From Arenimonas daejeonensis (lineage in GTDB: Bacteria; Pseudomonadota; Gammaproteobacteria; Xanthomonadales; Xanthomonadaceae), in assembly GCF_007993735.1 (NCBI RefSeq), contig NZ_CP042453.1, forward strand, positions 1,922,001-1,986,000: DNA of 64,000 bases, given 5' to 3'. Positions 7,877 through 17,714 of the stretch are shown one piece after another (the stretch's first letter is position 1; every line of letters begins with the position of its first letter). Below the pieces are notes generated by a model. That model was given only the letters and a program-made list of their open reading frames with translations. It was not told the origin of the DNA and searched no databases. A program made the position numbers and the translations under genes.

Positions 7877-8993
7877 TCAGAACTTGCCGAGGAACCAGGC
7901 GATCGCCGCGCCGAACCCTGGGGATGTCCACCAGGAAGGCATCATGTCCCTGCGGCGACGGCAGCGGCACGAACTCCACCTGCGCACCGCCCAGCTTCAG
8001 CCCCTCGGCGACCTGCTCCTGCTGTTGCAGCGGAAACAGGATGTCGGTGTGCACGCCGATCGACAGCGAACGTTCGACCTTGATCGTCGCCAGGCCCTTC
8101 ATCACATCGCCGCCGCCGTATTCGGCCACGTCGAACCAGTCCATCGACCGGCCGAGATAGAGATAGCAGTTGGGGTCGAAACTGCGCACGAAACGCTGGG
8201 CGTGGCCTTCGAGATAACGCTCGACCTCGAACTCCTGGCCGAACGGGTCCTCGTCGCCGCGCATCTCGCTGTCGAGTTTCACGCGGCCGAAGCGGCCGTC
8301 CCATTCCATCGCCGAACGGTAGGTCACGACGCCGAGCTTGCGGGCGATGCGCATGCCGTTTTCCGGATACGCGGCGTCGCTGTACCTGCCCTGGTTCCAG
8401 TTCGGATCCAGCCGGATCGCTTCGCGCTGCAGCGAGCGGATGGCGATCGAGAACGGCAGCGCCTGGGCGCTGCCGGACACATTGATGTGGTTGCGCGCCG
8501 AGCCCGGGTGCAGCAGCAGATAGGCCAGCGCGGTCATGCCGCCCATCGAGTTGCCGATCACGCAGGCCAGGCGTTCGATGCCCAGCGAGGCCACGACGAA
8601 GTGCGCCGCGCGGGCGCCGTCCTCGATCGAAAGGTCCGGGAACTCCAGGCGATACGGTTCGCCGGTGGCCGGATTGACCGAAGCCGCACCGGTCGAGCCC
8701 TTGCAGCTGCCCAGCGAGTTCACGCAGATCACGAACCAGCGCTTGGTGTCGATCGGCTTGTCGGGCCCCAGCATGCCTTCCCACCAGCCCGGCTCGGGGT
8801 TGCCCGCATTCGACGCGGCATGCGCGTTCGGCGACAGGCCGGTCAGGATCAGGATGGCGTTGTCGCGGGCGGCATTGAGTTCGCCCCAGGTCTCGTAGGC
8901 CATCCGCGCGCCTTCCAGCCCGCCGCCGCGCTTGAAGGCGAAGGGCGAGGGCAGGGCGACAAAACGCGTGCCCGGCGGGATGGTCTCGGTCAT
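7877..8993 (-). CDS. metX: Homoserine O-acyltransferase, MetX type (frameshift near C terminus)
   Basis: An alpha/beta-hydrolase-fold enzyme that acylates homoserine, the first committed step of methionine synthesis. Seen here: SPNAHAA, NSLGSCKGSTG, the nucleophile elbow GNSMGGM near residue 150, the acid in HTDILFPL and the catalytic His in PQGHDAFL. An extra base in CCCTGGGG near 7920 displaces the last residues; removing it restores DIPRFGAAIAWFLGKF and a stop at 7877, giving 371 residues, the usual length. Xanthomonad MetX proteins are often succinyl- rather than acetyl-transferases; I cannot decide here. Its ATG overlaps the ccmI stop (ATGA), so it appears to be the last gene of the ccm operon. 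Confidence 0.93.
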
Positions 8994-9990
8994 GGATGCA
9001 CCCGGTCGATGGACAGGGTGATCTTGGCACCGTCGCGCATTTCGATCACCTGCGCTTCGGCCTCCAGGTCGCCGGCGGCCGCGGCGGCGTCGCCGGACTT
9101 CGAGACGCGCGCCATCAGCTGCACCTGCGGCTGGGTCGAGAGTTTTTGCGTCGGCATCAGGCTGTCGGCGTCCGACAAGCCGAGCGTGACCGGGAAGTCA
9201 CGGGCGGGCAGGCGTTTCACCGCCACCGGTGGACCGGCGCCATCGGCCGTGCGCGCGAACACGAACAGGGTGTCGCCGTCCGCAAGTTGCGCGGCCACTG
9301 CCGGTGCCAGCTCCACGGTCACTTCAAGCACAGGGCCCGTGGCGACGGCCGGCGTTTCTTCCAGCGGCGGCAGGCCGGCCTGTTCGCGCGCCATCGCCAG
9401 CTGCGGACGCAGCGCTTGTGCGGTGCGTGGGTCCAGCGTGGGCAGCAGGCGTTCCCAGAGTTCCGCGGCCTGCGCGGGCTCGCCCGCCTGCAGCCGCTGC
9501 GCGCCGAGATAGAACAATCCGCGTTGATGGTTGGGTTGGCCGGCGACCACCTTTTCCAACATCGCCACGGCTTCGGGCGGGAAGCGGCCATCGGGCGCGG
9601 CGCGCATCATCGCGTCGGCGTATTCCACCATCAAGTCGGGTTCGTCCGGCAGCAGGGCCTGCGCCTTGGCGAAGGCGTCGCGCGCCTTGACCCACTGCTG
9701 CTGCGCCATGCGGCTGCGGGCCAGCAGCACCCAGCCCTCGACGCTGCCGGGTTCGTCTTCCAGGCGGCGTTCGAGCTGGGCGATGGCGTCCTCGAGCGTG
9801 GTCGGGGCTTCGACATTTTCGGGTCGAGTGCGTCGGGAGTACCCAGCAGTGCGTAGAGGCCCGCGGCGCCCAGCGGCAGCGCGAGCACCAGCGCCAGCGC
9901 GCTGCCCCGCGCATCGCGCCACAGCGGCGGCAGCACGAAGGCCAGGGCCAGGGCGCACAGCAGCAGGGCGCCGATCAGGAATCCGGTCAT
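8990..9990 (-). CDS. ccmI: Cytochrome c maturation protein CcmI/CycH (frameshifted)
   Basis: CcmI holds apocytochrome c for the CcmFH heme ligase. The start at 9990 (MTGFLIGALLL) overlaps the ccmH stop. The N-terminal part has two hydrophobic segments (FLIGALLLCALALAFVLPPLW and a second around LVLALPLGAAGLYALLG), then a TPR region (ARSRMAQQQWVKARDAFAKA and LGAQRLQAGEPAQAAELWERL) and a beta-rich C-terminal domain with VTVELAP and LFVFART. One A is missing from an A run near 9818; repair gives 333 residues. Its stop overlaps the metX start. Confidence 0.9.
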
Positions 9991-10415
9991 CACCACTCCT
10001 GCTCGTTGTCATCGGGCGTCGCGGCCGGGGCCACGGCCGAGCGTCGGCGCACCACCACCACGACCACCGCGGCACCGATCACCAGCATCAGCGCCGGTCC
10101 GAACCACAGCAGCCAGGTCGCCGGCCGCACCGGCGGGTTGTACAGCACGAAATCGCTGTAACGCGCCACCAGGTAGTCCTTGATCTCGCGGTCGGTCTTG
10201 CCTTCGCGCATCAGTTCCAGCACCTGCAGGCGCAGGTCGTGGGCGATCTGCGCGTTGGAGTCGGCCAGGGACTGGTTCTGGCACATCACGCAGCGCAGTT
10301 CGGCGCTGAGCGCGCGGAAGCGGGCTTCTTCGGCGGCGTCCTGGAACTGGATCGGCTCCATCGCGCCAACGGCGGCCGACAGCATCAGCAGCAGCACGAA
10401 CAGCAGGCGCTTCAC
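9990..10415 (-). CDS. ccmH: Cytochrome c maturation protein CcmH
   Basis: A 141-residue periplasmic thioredoxin-like reductant of apocytochrome c. It has a signal peptide (MKRLLFVLLLMLSAAVGA), the signature LRCVMCQNQSLADSNA with the CxxC redox pair near residues 42-45, and a C-terminal membrane anchor (WLLWFGPALMLVIGAAVVVV). It starts at GTG, overlapping the ccmG stop as GTGA, so translation is probably coupled. It is the short form of CcmH; the TPR part is the separate ccmI gene. Confidence 0.95.
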   Translation of the reverse strand: MKRLLFVLLLMLSAAVGAMEPIQFQDAAEEARFRALSAELRCVMCQNQSLADSNAQIAHDLRLQVLELMREGKTDREIKDYLVARYSDFVLYNPPVRPATWLLWFGPALMLVIGAAVVVVVVRRRSAVAPAATPDDNEQEW

Positions 10416-10945
10416 TTGAACTTCTCCAGTTCCGGCAGCAGCTGGTCGCGCACTACTTCATCCGTCATCGGACCGATGTATTTCCAGCGCACGATGCCGT
10501 CCGCGTCCACCAGGAAACTTTCCGGCGCTCCGTAGATGCCCCAGTCGAAGGCGGCGCGGCCGTCGTAATCCACGATCACCAGCGCGTAGGGATTGCCGAA
10601 CTGCTGCAGCCAGCGCTGCGCGTCCCCGGGCTCGTCCTTGTAGTCGTAGCCGATCACCTTGATGCGGCCTGATTGCGCCAGTTCGGTGATGACCGGGTGT
10701 TCGTCGCGGCAGGCCGGGCACCAGCTGCCCCAGACATTGAGCAGATAGGCTTCGCCGCGCAGGTCGGCGTCGGTCACCATCCGTGACGGATCACCGAGCA
10801 CGGGCAACGAAAACGTCGGCGCCGGCTTGCCGATGAGTGGAGAGGGAATAGCGCTGGTGTCCTTGCCGGAATTGCGCAGCACACCCGCGCCCAGCAGCAC
10901 GGCCAGCAGCGCGAAGGCGATGAAGGGCAGCAGGCGCTTGATCAT
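10412..10945 (-). CDS. ccmG: Thiol:disulfide interchange protein DsbE/CcmG
   Basis: A 177-residue membrane-tethered thioredoxin that reduces the CxxCH cysteines of apocytochrome c. An N-terminal anchor (LLPFIAFALLAVLLGAGVL) precedes a thioredoxin fold with GKPAPTFSLPVL, the redox motif GSWCPACRDEHP near residues 79-90, YGAPESFLVD and a C-terminal helix. The ATG at 10945 overlaps the ccmF stop (ATGA). Confidence 0.95.
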   Translation of the reverse strand: MIKRLLPFIAFALLAVLLGAGVLRNSGKDTSAIPSPLIGKPAPTFSLPVLGDPSRMVTDADLRGEAYLLNVWGSWCPACRDEHPVITELAQSGRIKVIGYDYKDEPGDAQRWLQQFGNPYALVIVDYDGRAAFDWGIYGAPESFLVDADGIVRWKYIGPMTDEVVRDQLLPELEKFK

Positions 10946-12859
10946 GCCGCCACCGGGCGCCGGAAGCGCTTGTCGAAGGCCACCACGAAGCCGCCCAGCG
11001 CCATGAAGAGCGCACCCAGCCAGATCAGGCGGATGTAGGGTTTCACGTACAGGCGCAGCGCCCACGTACCGTTCTGGTCCAGGGGCTCGCCCAGCGCGAC
11101 GTAGAGATCGCGCGACAGGCCGCCGTCGAGCGCGGCTTCGGTCATCACCTGGCCGCCGCTGGCGTAGGCGCGTTTTTCCGGGTGCAGCACCGCCAGTTCC
11201 CGGCCGTCGCGCCTGACCACCACGGTGCCGCGGTCCGCCACGAAATTCGGGCCCGGGTGTTTTCCACGCCCTGGAACAGGAAGTCATGCCCGCGCAGCTC
11301 GAAACTCTGGCCCGGCCTGGCGGCGACGTCCTTCTCGATGCTGGTGCTTTCGGTCAGGAACACGCCGGCCACGAACACGGCGATGCCGGCATGCGCCAGC
11401 ACCATGCCCACCATCTCGGCGGTGAAGCGGCTGCCCTTGGACTGCAGCCGCGACCAGACGAAGCGCGCGGTGCCGGCCAGGATCCACAGCGCGCCGCCGA
11501 CGCCGAACGCGGTCTTGAGCGTGCCCTGCGGCCAGGCGAAGAAGGTGATCACGCCCACGACCCCGCCAGCACGGCCCATGGCGCCAGCCAGCGCAGCGGC
11601 CGGCCGATGTCCTCGCGCTGCCAGCGCATCAGCGGACCGAACGGCACCAGGGCCACCAGCGGCGCCATCAGCAGCACGAACAGCAGGCCGAAATAGGGCG
11701 GGCCCACCGAAATCTTGCCCAGGTCCAGGGCTTCGGCCAGCAGCGGATACAGCGTGCCCAGCAGGATCATCGCGGCAGCGGCGGTGAGCAGCAGGTTGTT
11801 GGCCAGCAGGAAGGTTTCACGTGAGGAAGCGGCGAAGGGCTGGCCGGTCTCGAGCTTGGGCGCGCGCAGTGCATACAGCAGCAGCGAGCCGCCGATCACG
11901 ATCACCAGGAAGGCGAGGATGAACATGCCGCGCTCGGGGTCGGAAGCGAAGGCATGCACCGAGGTCAGCACGCCCGAACGCACCAGGAAGGTGCCCAGCA
12001 GCGACAGCGAAAACGCCGCGATCGCCAGCAGCAGGGTCCAGCCGCGGAAGCTGCCGCGTTTTTCGGTGACCGCCTGCGAGTGCAGCAGCGCCGCGCCGAC
12101 CAGCCAGGGCATGAAGCTGGCGTTTTCGACCGGGTCCCAGAACCACCAGCCGCCCCAGCCCAGTTCGTAGTAGGCCCAGAAACTGCCGAGCGCGATGCCC
12201 AGCGTCAGGAAGGCCCAGGCCACGTTGGTCCAGGGCCGCGACCAGCGCACCCACTGCGCGTCCACCTTGCCGTCGATCAGCGCGGCCACCGCGAATGCGA
12301 ACGCCACCGCGAAACCGACATAGCCGGTGTACAGCAGCGGCGGGTGGAAGATCATGCCCGGGTCCTGCAGCAGCGGGTTCATGTCGCGGCCTTCGTCCGC
12401 GCCGGGCAGCAGGCGCTCGAACGGATTGGACGTGAACAGCGTGAAGGCCAGGAAACCCAGGGCGATCATGCCCATCACCGCCAGCACGCGCGCCACCACC
12501 GGCGCCGGCAGGGCGCGCGAGAAACGGGCGACCAGCGCGGTCCAGAGCACCAGGAACCAGATCCATAGCAGCAGCGAACCTTCGTGCGCGCTCCACACCG
12601 CCGTGAACTGGTAGGCACGCGGCAGCAGCGAATTGGAATTGGTGGCGACATACGCCACCGAGAAGTCGTGCTGCAGGAAGGCCCAGGTCAACAGCCCGTA
12701 CGACACCGACACCATCACCAGCAGCGAATACGCCAGCGGCCGCGCCGTCGCCATCCAGGCCGCGTGGCCGCGGTGCGCGCCCAACAACGGCAGGGCGGAC
12801 AGCGTCAGCGCCAGCAGCAGCGCCAGCGCCAGGCTCAGCAGGCCAAGCTCGGGCAGCAC
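10942..12859 (-). CDS. ccmF: Heme lyase CcmF (two frameshifts)
   Basis: The large polytopic subunit of the heme ligase that joins heme from CcmE to apocytochrome c. It starts at GTG directly after the ccmE stop. The tryptophan-rich heme-handling motif is present ([20 protein letters not shown] near residues 225-245), as are [13 protein letters not shown] and [11 protein letters not shown]. The frame breaks near 11567 (a G run, one base missing in CTGGCGGGGTCGTGG) and near 11240 (missing G in CCCGGGCCCG). Repair gives 639 residues, the normal length, ending [11 protein letters not shown]. Both breaks are in homopolymers, so they are probably consensus errors. Confidence 0.93.
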
Positions 12860-13341
12860 TCAGTAGGCTCCCGGTTCGGTGGCGTCGGCGGCCGGCTTGT
12901 CTTCAACCTTGTGCTTTTCGTGCGCCTTGCCCATGGCCTCGGCCACTTCGCGCGGCATGTACTGCTCGTCGTGTTTGGCCAGCACCTGGGTGGCGATGAA
13001 CGCGTCGCCCTCTCGCGGCGGCCGGTGGCGATCACGGCCTGGTTCTCGCGGAACAGGTCGGGAAGGATGCCTTCGTAGTGCGCGGTCATCACCGCGTCGC
13101 CGTCGGTGACGCCGAACTGCACCTTCAGTGTGCCTTGCTCGCGCTTGAGCGAATTTTTCGCGACCATGCCGCCGAGCCGGAACACCGCCTGCTCCGCCGC
13201 TTCGCCGGCATAGACCTGGCTGGGTGTGTACAGGTAGGTGATGTTCTCGCGCAGGGCCAGCGTCACCAGTGCCGCGGCGACGCCGGAGGCGGCGAGCAGG
13301 GCGAGGATCAGCAGCAGGCGGCGTTTGCGTATCGGGTTCAT
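12860..13341 (-). CDS. ccmE: Heme chaperone CcmE (frameshifted)
   Basis: A periplasmic, membrane-anchored OB-fold protein that carries heme covalently to CcmF. It has an N-terminal anchor (RLLLILALLAASGVAAALV), then ITYLYTPSQV and FRLGGMV. The heme-binding site appears as LAKHDEQYMP, with His and Tyr in the HxxxY arrangement. Two extra bases in CGCGAGAGGGCG near 13013 shift the frame; without them the product is 159 residues ending TEPGAY. It sits between ccmD and ccmF. Confidence 0.92.
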
Positions 13342-13495
13342 GCGGGGTTCCGGTGGATCGGGCAGCGTCGCGCCTGGCGCGCTGGACGATGGCGCGGCGG
13401 ATGCGGGCGATGCGCAGGCGCGGCACGATGAAATCCCAGGCCAGGAAGGCGGCGAACACCGCGTACGCGCCCAGCACGTAGTTCTGGTAGCTCAT
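13338..13495 (-). CDS. ccmD: Heme exporter protein CcmD (C terminus uncertain)
   Basis: A small membrane protein that helps release holo-CcmE from the CcmABC complex. The ATG at 13495 overlaps the ccmC stop, and the start reads MSYQNYVLGAYAVFAAFLAWDF, a single membrane helix followed by a basic segment (RLRIARIRRAIVQRARR), both typical of CcmD. Uncorrected, the frame runs on through ccmE; a one-base correction, perhaps at CCAGG near 13370, would stop it at 13338 overlapping the ccmE start, giving about 52 residues. The exact end is inferred. Confidence 0.75.
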
Positions 13496-14241
13496 CGCGG
13501 CGCTCCGGCGGCGGCACGGGCCCAGTCCTTGCCGGCCTCGCGTTCGAGGTTGTCGGCGCGGGAACGCTGGAGCAGAGAACCGGCGAACCAGAACTTGGTC
13601 GCCAGCACCATCACCCACAGCGGCCAGGTCATCGAGGAATCCATGGTGGATTCGCCGAACAGCTTGATCGTGGCGCCCTGGTGCAGCGAGTTCCACCACT
13701 CCACCGAATAACGGATCACCGGCAGCAGCACCACGCCGACGATGGCCAGGAAACCGGCGGCACGCGCGGCGTTGCGGCGGTCCTCGATGGCGGCGTTGAG
13801 GCCGATCACGCCCAGATAAAGGAACAGCAGCACCAGTTCCGAGGTAAGTCGCGGGTCCCAGTCCCACCAGGTGCCCCACATCGGCTTGCCCCAGATCGAA
13901 CCGGTGGCGAGCGTGACCGCGGTGAACAGCGCGCCGATGGGCGCGCAGGCCATGGCGAGGATCTCGCAAAGCTTGATCCGCCAGATCAGCGCGATGGCGG
14001 CATAGACCGCCATCAGCGCGTACACGAACAGGCTCATCCATGCCGCCGGCACGTGGATGTAGAGGATGCGGAAGCTGTCACCCTGCTGGTAGTCGGCCGG
14101 CACCACGAACAGCGCGCCATAAAGCCCGATCGCCATCGTCAGCAGCCCCAGCCCGAAACCCACCGGCGCCCAGCGCGCGGCGAAACGGTCGAAGGTGGGC
14201 GGCGAACCGAGTTGGTGGAACCAGAGCAGGACGGGATTCAC
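13492..14241 (-). CDS. ccmC: Heme exporter/handling protein CcmC
   Basis: A 249-residue, six-helix membrane protein that presents heme to CcmE. The tryptophan motif GTWWDWDPRLTSELVLLFLY (about residues 127-146) and flanking conserved His residues (YIHVPAAW and NSLHQGATI) are intact. It starts at GTG ten bases after ccmB and its stop overlaps the ccmD start. Confidence 0.96.
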   Translation of the reverse strand: MNPVLLWFHQLGSPPTFDRFAARWAPVGFGLGLLTMAIGLYGALFVVPADYQQGDSFRILYIHVPAAWMSLFVYALMAVYAAIALIWRIKLCEILAMACAPIGALFTAVTLATGSIWGKPMWGTWWDWDPRLTSELVLLFLYLGVIGLNAAIEDRRNAARAAGFLAIVGVVLLPVIRYSVEWWNSLHQGATIKLFGESTMDSSMTWPLWVMVLATKFWFAGSLLQRSRADNLEREAGKDWARAAAGAPR

Positions 14242-14251
14242 GAGGCGATAT

Positions 14252-14935
14252 TCAAGTCAGGGCGATGCGGATCGCCGCGGCGGCGGCAAGCGGGGCGAGC
14301 ACCAGGGCAAGGGCCAAGCCGGCCCCGAGCAGCAGCAGCGCGCCGGACCAGGGCAGACCCTGTGCGGCGGCCATCACGCTGCCCGCCCCGAACACCAGGA
14401 CCGGCAGGAACAAAGGCAGCGCCAGCAGGGCCAAAAGCATACCAGAGCGGCGTATTCCGACCGTCAGCGCCGCCACCACCGCGCCCAGCAGGCTCAGCAG
14501 CGGCGTGCCCAGTGCGAGCGAGACCATCAGCACCGGCAGGAGTTCCCCGGGCAGGTAAAGAAGTTGCGCCAGCAGCGGCGTCACGAGCACCAGGGGCAGG
14601 GCGGTGGTGGTCCAGTGCACGGCCACCCGCACCGCCAGCAGCCAGGCCAGCGGCACCGGCGCCAGCAGCATCTGTTCCAGGCTGCCGTCCTCGACGTCGC
14701 TGCGGTAGAGCGAATCCAGGGTCAGCAGGCCGGCCAGCAGCACCGCCACCCACAGCACGCCCGGCGCGATACGGGCGAGCTGGGCCGGGTCGGCGCCCAG
14801 GGCCAGCGGGAACAGCGCGACCACCATCAGCGCGAACAGCAGCGGCTGGGCCGCGTCGCCGCGCCGGCGCCAGACCAGGCGCAGGTCACGGGCGGCCTGG
14901 GCGCGGGCCGCGGCCATCAGCGAGGGGCCGTTCAT
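14252..14935 (-). CDS. ccmB: Heme exporter ABC permease CcmB
   Basis: A 227-residue six-helix permease of the CcmAB transporter. Characteristic pieces are ARDLRLVWRRRGDAAQPLLF at the start, the amphipathic stretch SLYRSDVEDGSLEQMLLAPV in the first third, and LPLFLPVLVFGAGSV near the end. The ATG at 14935 overlaps the repaired ccmA stop. Confidence 0.95.
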   Translation of the reverse strand: MNGPSLMAAARAQAARDLRLVWRRRGDAAQPLLFALMVVALFPLALGADPAQLARIAPGVLWVAVLLAGLLTLDSLYRSDVEDGSLEQMLLAPVPLAWLLAVRVAVHWTTTALPLVLVTPLLAQLLYLPGELLPVLMVSLALGTPLLSLLGAVVAALTVGIRRSGMLLALLALPLFLPVLVFGAGSVMAAAQGLPWSGALLLLGAGLALALVLAPLAAAAAIRIALT

Positions 14936-15584
14936 GCCGGGCTCCGGGCCGGGGCCAGGCTGAGTGTGCGCACCGGCACCGGCGGGGCGGCGTAGGCGCC
15001 GTGGGTGGTCAGCAGGGCGGCGCCACCGGCGGCCAGGTGGCCTGGATCAGGCGGTTCACCAGGGCGATGCCGTCCAGGTCCAGGTTGGCGTAGGGCTCGT
15101 CCAGCAGCCACAGCGGTGCCGACTGCAGGCCGAGGCGGGCCAGGGCCAGGCGCTTGTTCTGGCCGGCCGACAGGCGCCGGGCCGGGGTGTCTTCATGGCC
15201 TGCCAGGCCGACCGCCGCCAGGGCCTGTTCCAGGTCCACCGCCGGGCCGTCGCCACGCAGGGCGCGGTGGAAGGCCAGGTTCTCCAGGGCACCGAGTTCG
15301 GCCTTGTGGCCGGGCAGGTGGCCCAGATAGGCGCTGCCACGGGCCAGGTGGCCACGGTCCACGATCTTCCCGGCCATGCGCACCTCGCCCGCGCTGGCCG
15401 CCAGCAGGCCGGCCAGCACACGCAGCAGGGTGGTCTTGCCGGCGCCGTTGCCGCCCAGCACCAGCAGCGCTTCGCCCGGACCCAGTTCGAAGTCCAGCGG
15501 ACCGAACACCGGTTCCTCGTTGCGTGCGAAGGCCAGCCCACGGGCGTAGAGCAGCGGGGCTGGGGCGGAGGCGGGCGCGGTCAT
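14932..15584 (-). CDS. ccmA: Heme exporter ATP-binding protein CcmA (frameshifted)
   Basis: The ABC ATPase of CcmAB, which powers release of heme-loaded CcmE. Walker [10 protein letters not shown] (residues about 45-53), signature [14 protein letters not shown] and Walker [13 protein letters not shown] are intact. One base is missing near 15042, between a CCAGG and a CCTGG (gccaggtggcctgg); adding it restores [20 protein letters not shown] with the H-loop His, and the frame then ends overlapping ccmB as expected for the operon, 217 residues. It is the first gene of the ccm run. Confidence 0.94.
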
Positions 15585-15699
15585 TGCGCCGGCATGCTAC
15601 CGACTCGTTCGAAGGGGTGTCCATGACGGGAATCAAGGCGTGGTCGCCGGTCGTCCGCAGGACGCATAATCCGGGGCCTGTTTACCGATGCGGCGAGCC

Positions 15700-16848
15700 A
15701 TGCAGATCCCCACCAAGTTGCCCAAGGTCGGCACGACCATCTTCACCGTGATGTCCCAGCTGGCGCTGGACCACCAGGCCGTGAACCTGGGCCAGGGTTT
15801 CCCCGATTTCCCGGTGCCGCAGCGCCTGGTGGACGAACTGGCCAAGGCCATGGCCGAGGGCCGGAACCAGTACGCGCCGGCACACGGCATTCCGGCGCTG
15901 CGGCAGGCCATCGCCGCAAAGACCGAACGCTGTTACGGCCGCACGGTCGATGCCGACGCCGAGATCACCGTCACCAGCGGCGCCAGCGAGGCGATCTTCA
16001 ACGCCATCCAGGCCCTGGTGCGGCCGGCCGAGGAAGTGATCGTGCTCGACCCGTGTTACGACTGCTACGAACCGGCGATCGACCTGGCCGGCGCCCGCGC
16101 CGTGCACGTGCCGCTGGACCCCGTGGATTTCTCGGTGGACTGGCAGCGCGTGCGTGACGCCATCACGCCGCGCACCCGCATGCTGATGGTGAACACGCCG
16201 CACAACCCGTCCGGCGCGATGTTCGGCACCGACGACATGGCCGCGCTGGCGGAACTGCTGCGCGGCACCGGCATCGTGCTGCTCTCGGACGAGGTCTACG
16301 AACACATCATCTTCGACGGCCGCCGGCACGAGAGCGTGCTGCGCCATCCCGAGCTGGCCGAACGTTCGGTGGTGATCTCGAGTTTCGGCAAGACCTACCA
16401 CTGCACCGGCTGGAAGGTCGGTTACGCGATCGCGCCGCCGGCGCTCAGCGCCGAGTTCCGCAAGGTGCACCAGTACAACACCTTCTGCACGTTCGCTCCG
16501 GCGCAGTGGGCGTTCGCGGCGATGATCACGCAGGAGCCGAAGCATTACGAGCAACTGGGAGATTTCTACCAGGCCAAACGCGACCGTTTCCGTCGCCAGC
16601 TCGAAGGCACGCGGCTGAAGCCGCTGCCCGTGCCGGGCGGTTATTTCCAGCTGGTGGACTATTCCGCCGTCAGCGACCTCGACGATGCCGCGTTCTGCCG
16701 CTGGCTGACGATCGAAAAGGGCGTGGCGGCGATCCCGCTGTCGCCGTTCTACGAAACACCGCCGGCCGGGCAGCGGCTGGCGCGGCTGTGTTTCGCCAAG
16801 GTCGAATCCACGCTGGACGCGGCCATCGAACGGCTGGAGAAGCTGTAG
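15700..16848 (+). CDS. Methionine/glutamine-type aminotransferase, PLP-dependent
   Basis: A class I fold aminotransferase of the YbdL/MtnE type, which transaminates 2-keto-4-methylthiobutyrate to methionine. Seen: VNLGQGFPDFPVP, the SGASEAIF cofactor loop, NTPHNPSGAMF, and the PLP Lys in SSFGKTYHCTGWKVGYA. I prefer the start at 15700 (MQIPTKLPKVGTTIF) with GGCGAG before it; an ATG at 15688 is the alternative. CATAAT at 15664-15669 may be its -10. The next gene, three bases later, is an omega-amidase, the enzyme that drains the amide keto-acid made when glutamine is the donor, so the pair forms one salvage step. Confidence 0.9.
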   Translation: MQIPTKLPKVGTTIFTVMSQLALDHQAVNLGQGFPDFPVPQRLVDELAKAMAEGRNQYAPAHGIPALRQAIAAKTERCYGRTVDADAEITVTSGASEAIFNAIQALVRPAEEVIVLDPCYDCYEPAIDLAGARAVHVPLDPVDFSVDWQRVRDAITPRTRMLMVNTPHNPSGAMFGTDDMAALAELLRGTGIVLLSDEVYEHIIFDGRRHESVLRHPELAERSVVISSFGKTYHCTGWKVGYAIAPPALSAEFRKVHQYNTFCTFAPAQWAFAAMITQEPKHYEQLGDFYQAKRDRFRRQLEGTRLKPLPVPGGYFQLVDYSAVSDLDDAAFCRWLTIEKGVAAIPLSPFYETPPAGQRLARLCFAKVESTLDAAIERLEKL

Positions 16849-16850
16849 CC

Positions 16851-17645
16851 ATGGACGATCTCCGTGTCTCGCTGATCCAGGGCGACACCGTCTGGCACGA
16901 CCCGGACGCGAACCGGGCGATGTACGGCGGGCTGATGGCGCCGCTGGCCGGCCAGACCGACCTGGTGCTGCTGCCGGAAACTTTCACCTCGGGCTTCAGC
17001 AACGAGGCGCTGGCCTCGGCCGAGACCATGGAAGGCCCGACCGTGCACTGGATCCGCGACCAGGCGGCGCGGCTTGGCGCGGTGGTCACCGGCAGCGTGC
17101 AGATCCGCGACGGCGACGGCGTGTACAACCGGATGCTGTGGGCGACACCGGAAGGCGGGCTGTCGTACTACGACAAGCGGCATCTGTTCCGGATGGCGAA
17201 GGAGCACGAGCGGTATGCGGCCGGGCGCAAACGGTTGACGGTCGAGCTCAAGGGGTGGCGGGTCTGTCCATTGGTCTGCTACGACCTGCGCTTCCCGGTG
17301 TTCATCCGCAACCGTTTCGATGCCGAAGCACCGGGGCGCTTCGACTACGACCTGCTGCTGTTCGTCGCCAACTGGCCCGCGGCACGCCGCCATGCCTGGC
17401 AGACCCTGCTGCGCGCACGCGCGATCGAGAACCTGAGTTATGTCGCCGCGGTGAACCGCGTCGGCACCGACGGCAACGGCCACGCCTACGCTGGCGACAG
17501 CGCGGTGAACGATTATGGGCATGCCGCTGCTCGAACTCGACGACCGCCCGCAGGTGGCCACCACCACCTGGATGCCGCGGCGCTGGCCATGCACCGCGAA
17601 CGTTTCCCGGCCCAGCTCGACGCCGACCGCTTCGAACTGCGCTGA
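16851..17645 (+). CDS. Omega-amidase, YafV-type nitrilase family (two frameshifts)
   Basis: A carbon-nitrogen hydrolase that deamidates alpha-keto-glutaramate or ketosuccinamate. The Glu-Lys-Cys triad is visible as LPETFTSGF, YYDKRHLF and VCYDLRFP, with ARAIENLSYVAAVNRVG later. The frame is disturbed near 17513 (GATTATGGGC) and near 17570, where ACCACCTGGAT lacks a C relative to the expected ACCCTGG. Repair rejoins MPLLELDDRPQVATTT to DAAALAMHRERFPAQLDADR and the stop at 17643-17645; length about 265 residues, normal. Coupled to the upstream aminotransferase. Confidence 0.9.
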   Translation: MDDLRVSLIQGDTVWHDPDANRAMYGGLMAPLAGQTDLVLLPETFTSGFSNEALASAETMEGPTVHWIRDQAARLGAVVTGSVQIRDGDGVYNRMLWATPEGGLSYYDKRHLFRMAKEHERYAAGRKRLTVELKGWRVCPLVCYDLRFPVFIRNRFDAEAPGRFDYDLLLFVANWPAARRHAWQTLLRARAIENLSYVAAVNRVGTDGNGHAYAGDSAVNDYGHAAARTRRPPAGGHHHLDAAALAMHRERFPAQLDADRFELR

Positions 17646-17663
17646 CGCCGTTCCCGCTTCCAG

Positions 17664-17698
17664 AAAACAAAACCCGCCGGAAGGCGGGTTTTGTTTTG
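17664..17698. terminator. Bidirectional rho-independent terminator
   Basis: AAAACAAAACCCGCC-GGAA-GGCGGGTTTTGTTTT is a near-perfect hairpin with A and T tracts at both ends. It separates the convergent omega-amidase and rluB genes. Confidence 0.9.
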
Positions 17699-17714
17699 GC
17701 GCGTGCCGGCCGGC

